64,000 bases of DNA from Mesorhizobium sp. Root102 (GTDB lineage Bacteria; Pseudomonadota; Alphaproteobacteria; Rhizobiales; Rhizobiaceae). The position numbers and the translations under genes were made by a program. Position 1 is the stretch's first letter. Every line of letters starts with the position of its first letter. Below, one piece after another: positions 62,579 to 64,000 of the stretch. Under the pieces are notes generated by a model that did not search any database, had not been told where the DNA came from, and worked only from the letters and a program-made list of their open reading frames with translations. The stretch spans positions 1 to 64,000 of the forward strand of contig NZ_LMCP01000044.1 in NCBI RefSeq assembly GCF_001425625.1. The letters are read 5' to 3'.

Positions 62579-63310
62579 TCAGATCGACCAGCCGCCGTCG
62601 ATATTGTAGGCCTGTCCGGACGTATAGGTGGCGCCGGCCAGGTAGACGGCGAGATCGGCGATTTCCTCCGGCGTGCCGAGCCGGCCCATTGGCTGGCGGG
62701 CGATGAAGGCAGCGCGGGCGGCATCGTAGTCGCCTTGCGCGTGCATGCGGTCCTGCAGCGACGGGCTCTCGACCGTGCCGGGGCAGATGGCGTTGCAGCG
62801 TATGCCCTTGCCGACATAGTCGGCGGCAATGGCCTTGGTCAGGCCGATGACGGCCGCCTTGGTGACGCCATAGGCGAAGCGGTTCGGCACGCCCTTGCCG
62901 GCGCCGGCAACCGACGACATGTTGATGATCGACCCGTCGCCGCGTTCCAGCATGCCGGGCAGCACCGCCCGCACCGTGCGGATCATGGCGCGGACATTGA
63001 GGTTGAAGGCGAAATCGAGATCGGCGTCCTTCATCTCGAGGATCGAGCCGGAATGGACGAAGCCGGCGCAGTTGAACAGCACGTCGACGACACCGATCTC
63101 GGCAAACGCGGCGTTGACCGCCTCGTCGTTGAGCACGTCCAGCTTGCGGGTCTTGATCCCTGGCGTCTTGGCGAACTCCGCCAGCAGCGCCTCGTTGATG
63201 TCGGTGGCGTAGACGGTGGCGCCAGCTTTTGCGAAGGCCAGCGCGCTCGCCTTGCCGATGCCTTGCGCCGCCGCCGTGACGACAACGATCTTGCCTGCCA
63301 GATCCGCCAT
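62579..63310 (-). CDS. SDR dehydrogenase (2-keto-3-deoxy-L-fuconate dehydrogenase-like)
   Basis: 243 residues from ATG 63310 (GAAGGAGAAC upstream). SDR marks: TAAAQGIGKA, NCAG, and Ser...Tyr-x3-Lys in 'MSSVAGAGKGVPNRFAYGVTK'. The end 'PMGRLGTPEEIADLAVYLAG' and QAYNIDGGWSI are like KDF dehydrogenases and DHRS6 (3-hydroxybutyrate dehydrogenase type 2). The FAH-family gene downstream, 26 bp away, supports the sugar role. Confidence 0.83.
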   Translation of the reverse strand: MADLAGKIVVVTAAAQGIGKASALAFAKAGATVYATDINEALLAEFAKTPGIKTRKLDVLNDEAVNAAFAEIGVVDVLFNCAGFVHSGSILEMKDADLDFAFNLNVRAMIRTVRAVLPGMLERGDGSIINMSSVAGAGKGVPNRFAYGVTKAAVIGLTKAIAADYVGKGIRCNAICPGTVESPSLQDRMHAQGDYDAARAAFIARQPMGRLGTPEEIADLAVYLAGATYTSGQAYNIDGGWSI

Positions 63311-63588
63311 GCTGTTCTCCTTCTGGGATCGTCCGGGTCTATCGGCAGTCGGCCACGGCGTCATGGGCCAGTCGGACGCCACTATGCGGCCTGCGCGCCT
63401 GTCAGCCCACAGATAAAGATGTTTTTTCTGGTTAAAGAACATGCGTCCGGGCGTCAAGCCCGAACGCGTGACCTTCGCGACGGCAGATGTAATGCACATC
63501 GCCAGTCCTGATGCAACGGCTTGTATGACAACCGGGCAACTTGTTGCGCTGCCTTGGTTCGTCCAATCGCAACGCGCCTTAGCGACGT

Positions 63589-64000
63589 TCAGTCGCCGTA
63601 AGGCACCCAGACGTTCTTGACCTCGACGGCACGGCGCAGCAGGGCATCGCCGGCAACCTCGTCGGATGCCCAGTCGAGGCTGCGGCCATTGCCGGTCCAG
63701 ACGCGCTTGAGATTGCCGACGGAGTCGGCCTCCGCCTTGGCGCAGGTGTCGGCATCGGCAAACAGCCAGAGCCCGTCGACATCGTCGTGCTTGGCCAGAA
63801 CGCCTGCAAGTTCCGCGGTGCGGCCGGTGACGATGTTGATGGCGCCGGCCGGAACGTCGGAATACTCGATGACCTGATAGAGATCGGTGGCCAGCAGCGG
63901 ATAGCGCTCGGACGGCACGGCGACCACCGTGTTGCCCATCGCGAGTGCGGGTGCGATCAGCGAGATCAGGCCAAGCAGCGGCGAGCTATCCGGCGCGACG
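63589..64000 (-). CDS. Aldehyde dehydrogenase family protein, C-terminal part (5' end off the window)
   Basis: The frame is open to the window edge; 136 C-terminal residues are visible. 'PALAMGNTVVAVPSERYPL', YSDVPAGAINIVTGRTAELA and 'VKNVWVPYGD' at the end match the second half of large ALDH-family proteins found in rhizobia, which carry two ALDH-like domains. The catalytic Cys is not in the visible part. Confidence 0.7.
   Translation of the reverse strand, partial: VAPDSSPLLGLISLIAPALAMGNTVVAVPSERYPLLATDLYQVIEYSDVPAGAINIVTGRTAELAGVLAKHDDVDGLWLFADADTCAKAEADSVGNLKRVWTGNGRSLDWASDEVAGDALLRRAVEVKNVWVPYGD

Overview
The window reads as a chromosomal segment of a rhizobial alphaproteobacterium, most like Mesorhizobium (inference, no search run). 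Supporting signs are the high GC content, many ATGA/GTGA 4-bp gene overlaps, a Sinorhizobium-type phosphatidylethanolamine methyltransferase, De Ley-Doudoroff sugar genes, an alphaproteobacterial RpoH promoter at dnaK, a GTTC-N7-GTTC LexA box, and palindromic repeat families of the type common in rhizobial genomes.

Layout. 1-5999 is an accessory, lower-GC segment. It holds the end of an IS21-type insertion sequence that truncates a small gene, a small gene behind a LexA box, two zinc-ribbon proteins (one with a DUF4145 domain), a two-gene CBASS anti-phage system (patatin phospholipase plus CD-NTase), an SRAP DNA-repair protein and a secreted ClpP-like protein. 6000-10992 holds a cNMP-binding/thioredoxin-reductase-like protein with a UBP zinc finger, cytochrome b561, and small membrane proteins (DUF2127, PAP2, YkvA). 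11110-17927 holds a SARP-like regulator divergent from a CysK-like enzyme and a group II PLP decarboxylase, followed by two tandem secreted Cys-rich paralogs, a double-CDGSH Fe-S protein and a cupredoxin. 18164-27811 holds hydantoinase/oxoprolinase, malate synthase G, a J-domain protein, ComM, GshB and a GGDEF-EAL protein. 28081-31314 is a De Ley-Doudoroff type sugar operon. 31440-36468 holds an ATP-grasp orphan, an arsR-SRPBCC-GFA operon with a clear operator, DUF1330, pyrF, an FMN reductase and pmtA. 36637-39897 is dnaJ and dnaK, each read leftward, with an RpoH promoter upstream of dnaK. 40388-46211 encodes two large secreted proteins that share an unrecognised Cys-containing domain; the second also has DUF11-like domains and Cys-rich tandem repeats. 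46440-49932 holds rpe, a GntR regulator and malonyl-CoA synthetase.

50010-61649 is a large amino-sugar locus. A leftward operon (BadF-type kinase, GntR-UTRA regulator, SIS-domain deaminase, nagA, FAD oxidoreductase) diverges from a rightward group (murQ, ABC binding protein, two permeases, Gfo/Idh/MocA oxidoreductase, ABC ATPase). Together these can import and phosphorylate GlcNAc/MurNAc and convert them to fructose-6-phosphate without a PTS. The shared promoter region carries TGGTATT elements repeated every 11 bp, facing both ways, which look like the operators of the encoded GntR protein. The right end (61707-64000) is a leftward set (FAH-family hydrolase, SDR dehydrogenase, partial aldehyde dehydrogenase) that resembles an oxidative L-fucose/2-keto-3-deoxy-sugar route.

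No rRNA, tRNA or CRISPR array was recognised. The many long antisense ORFs are high-GC shadows and were left out.
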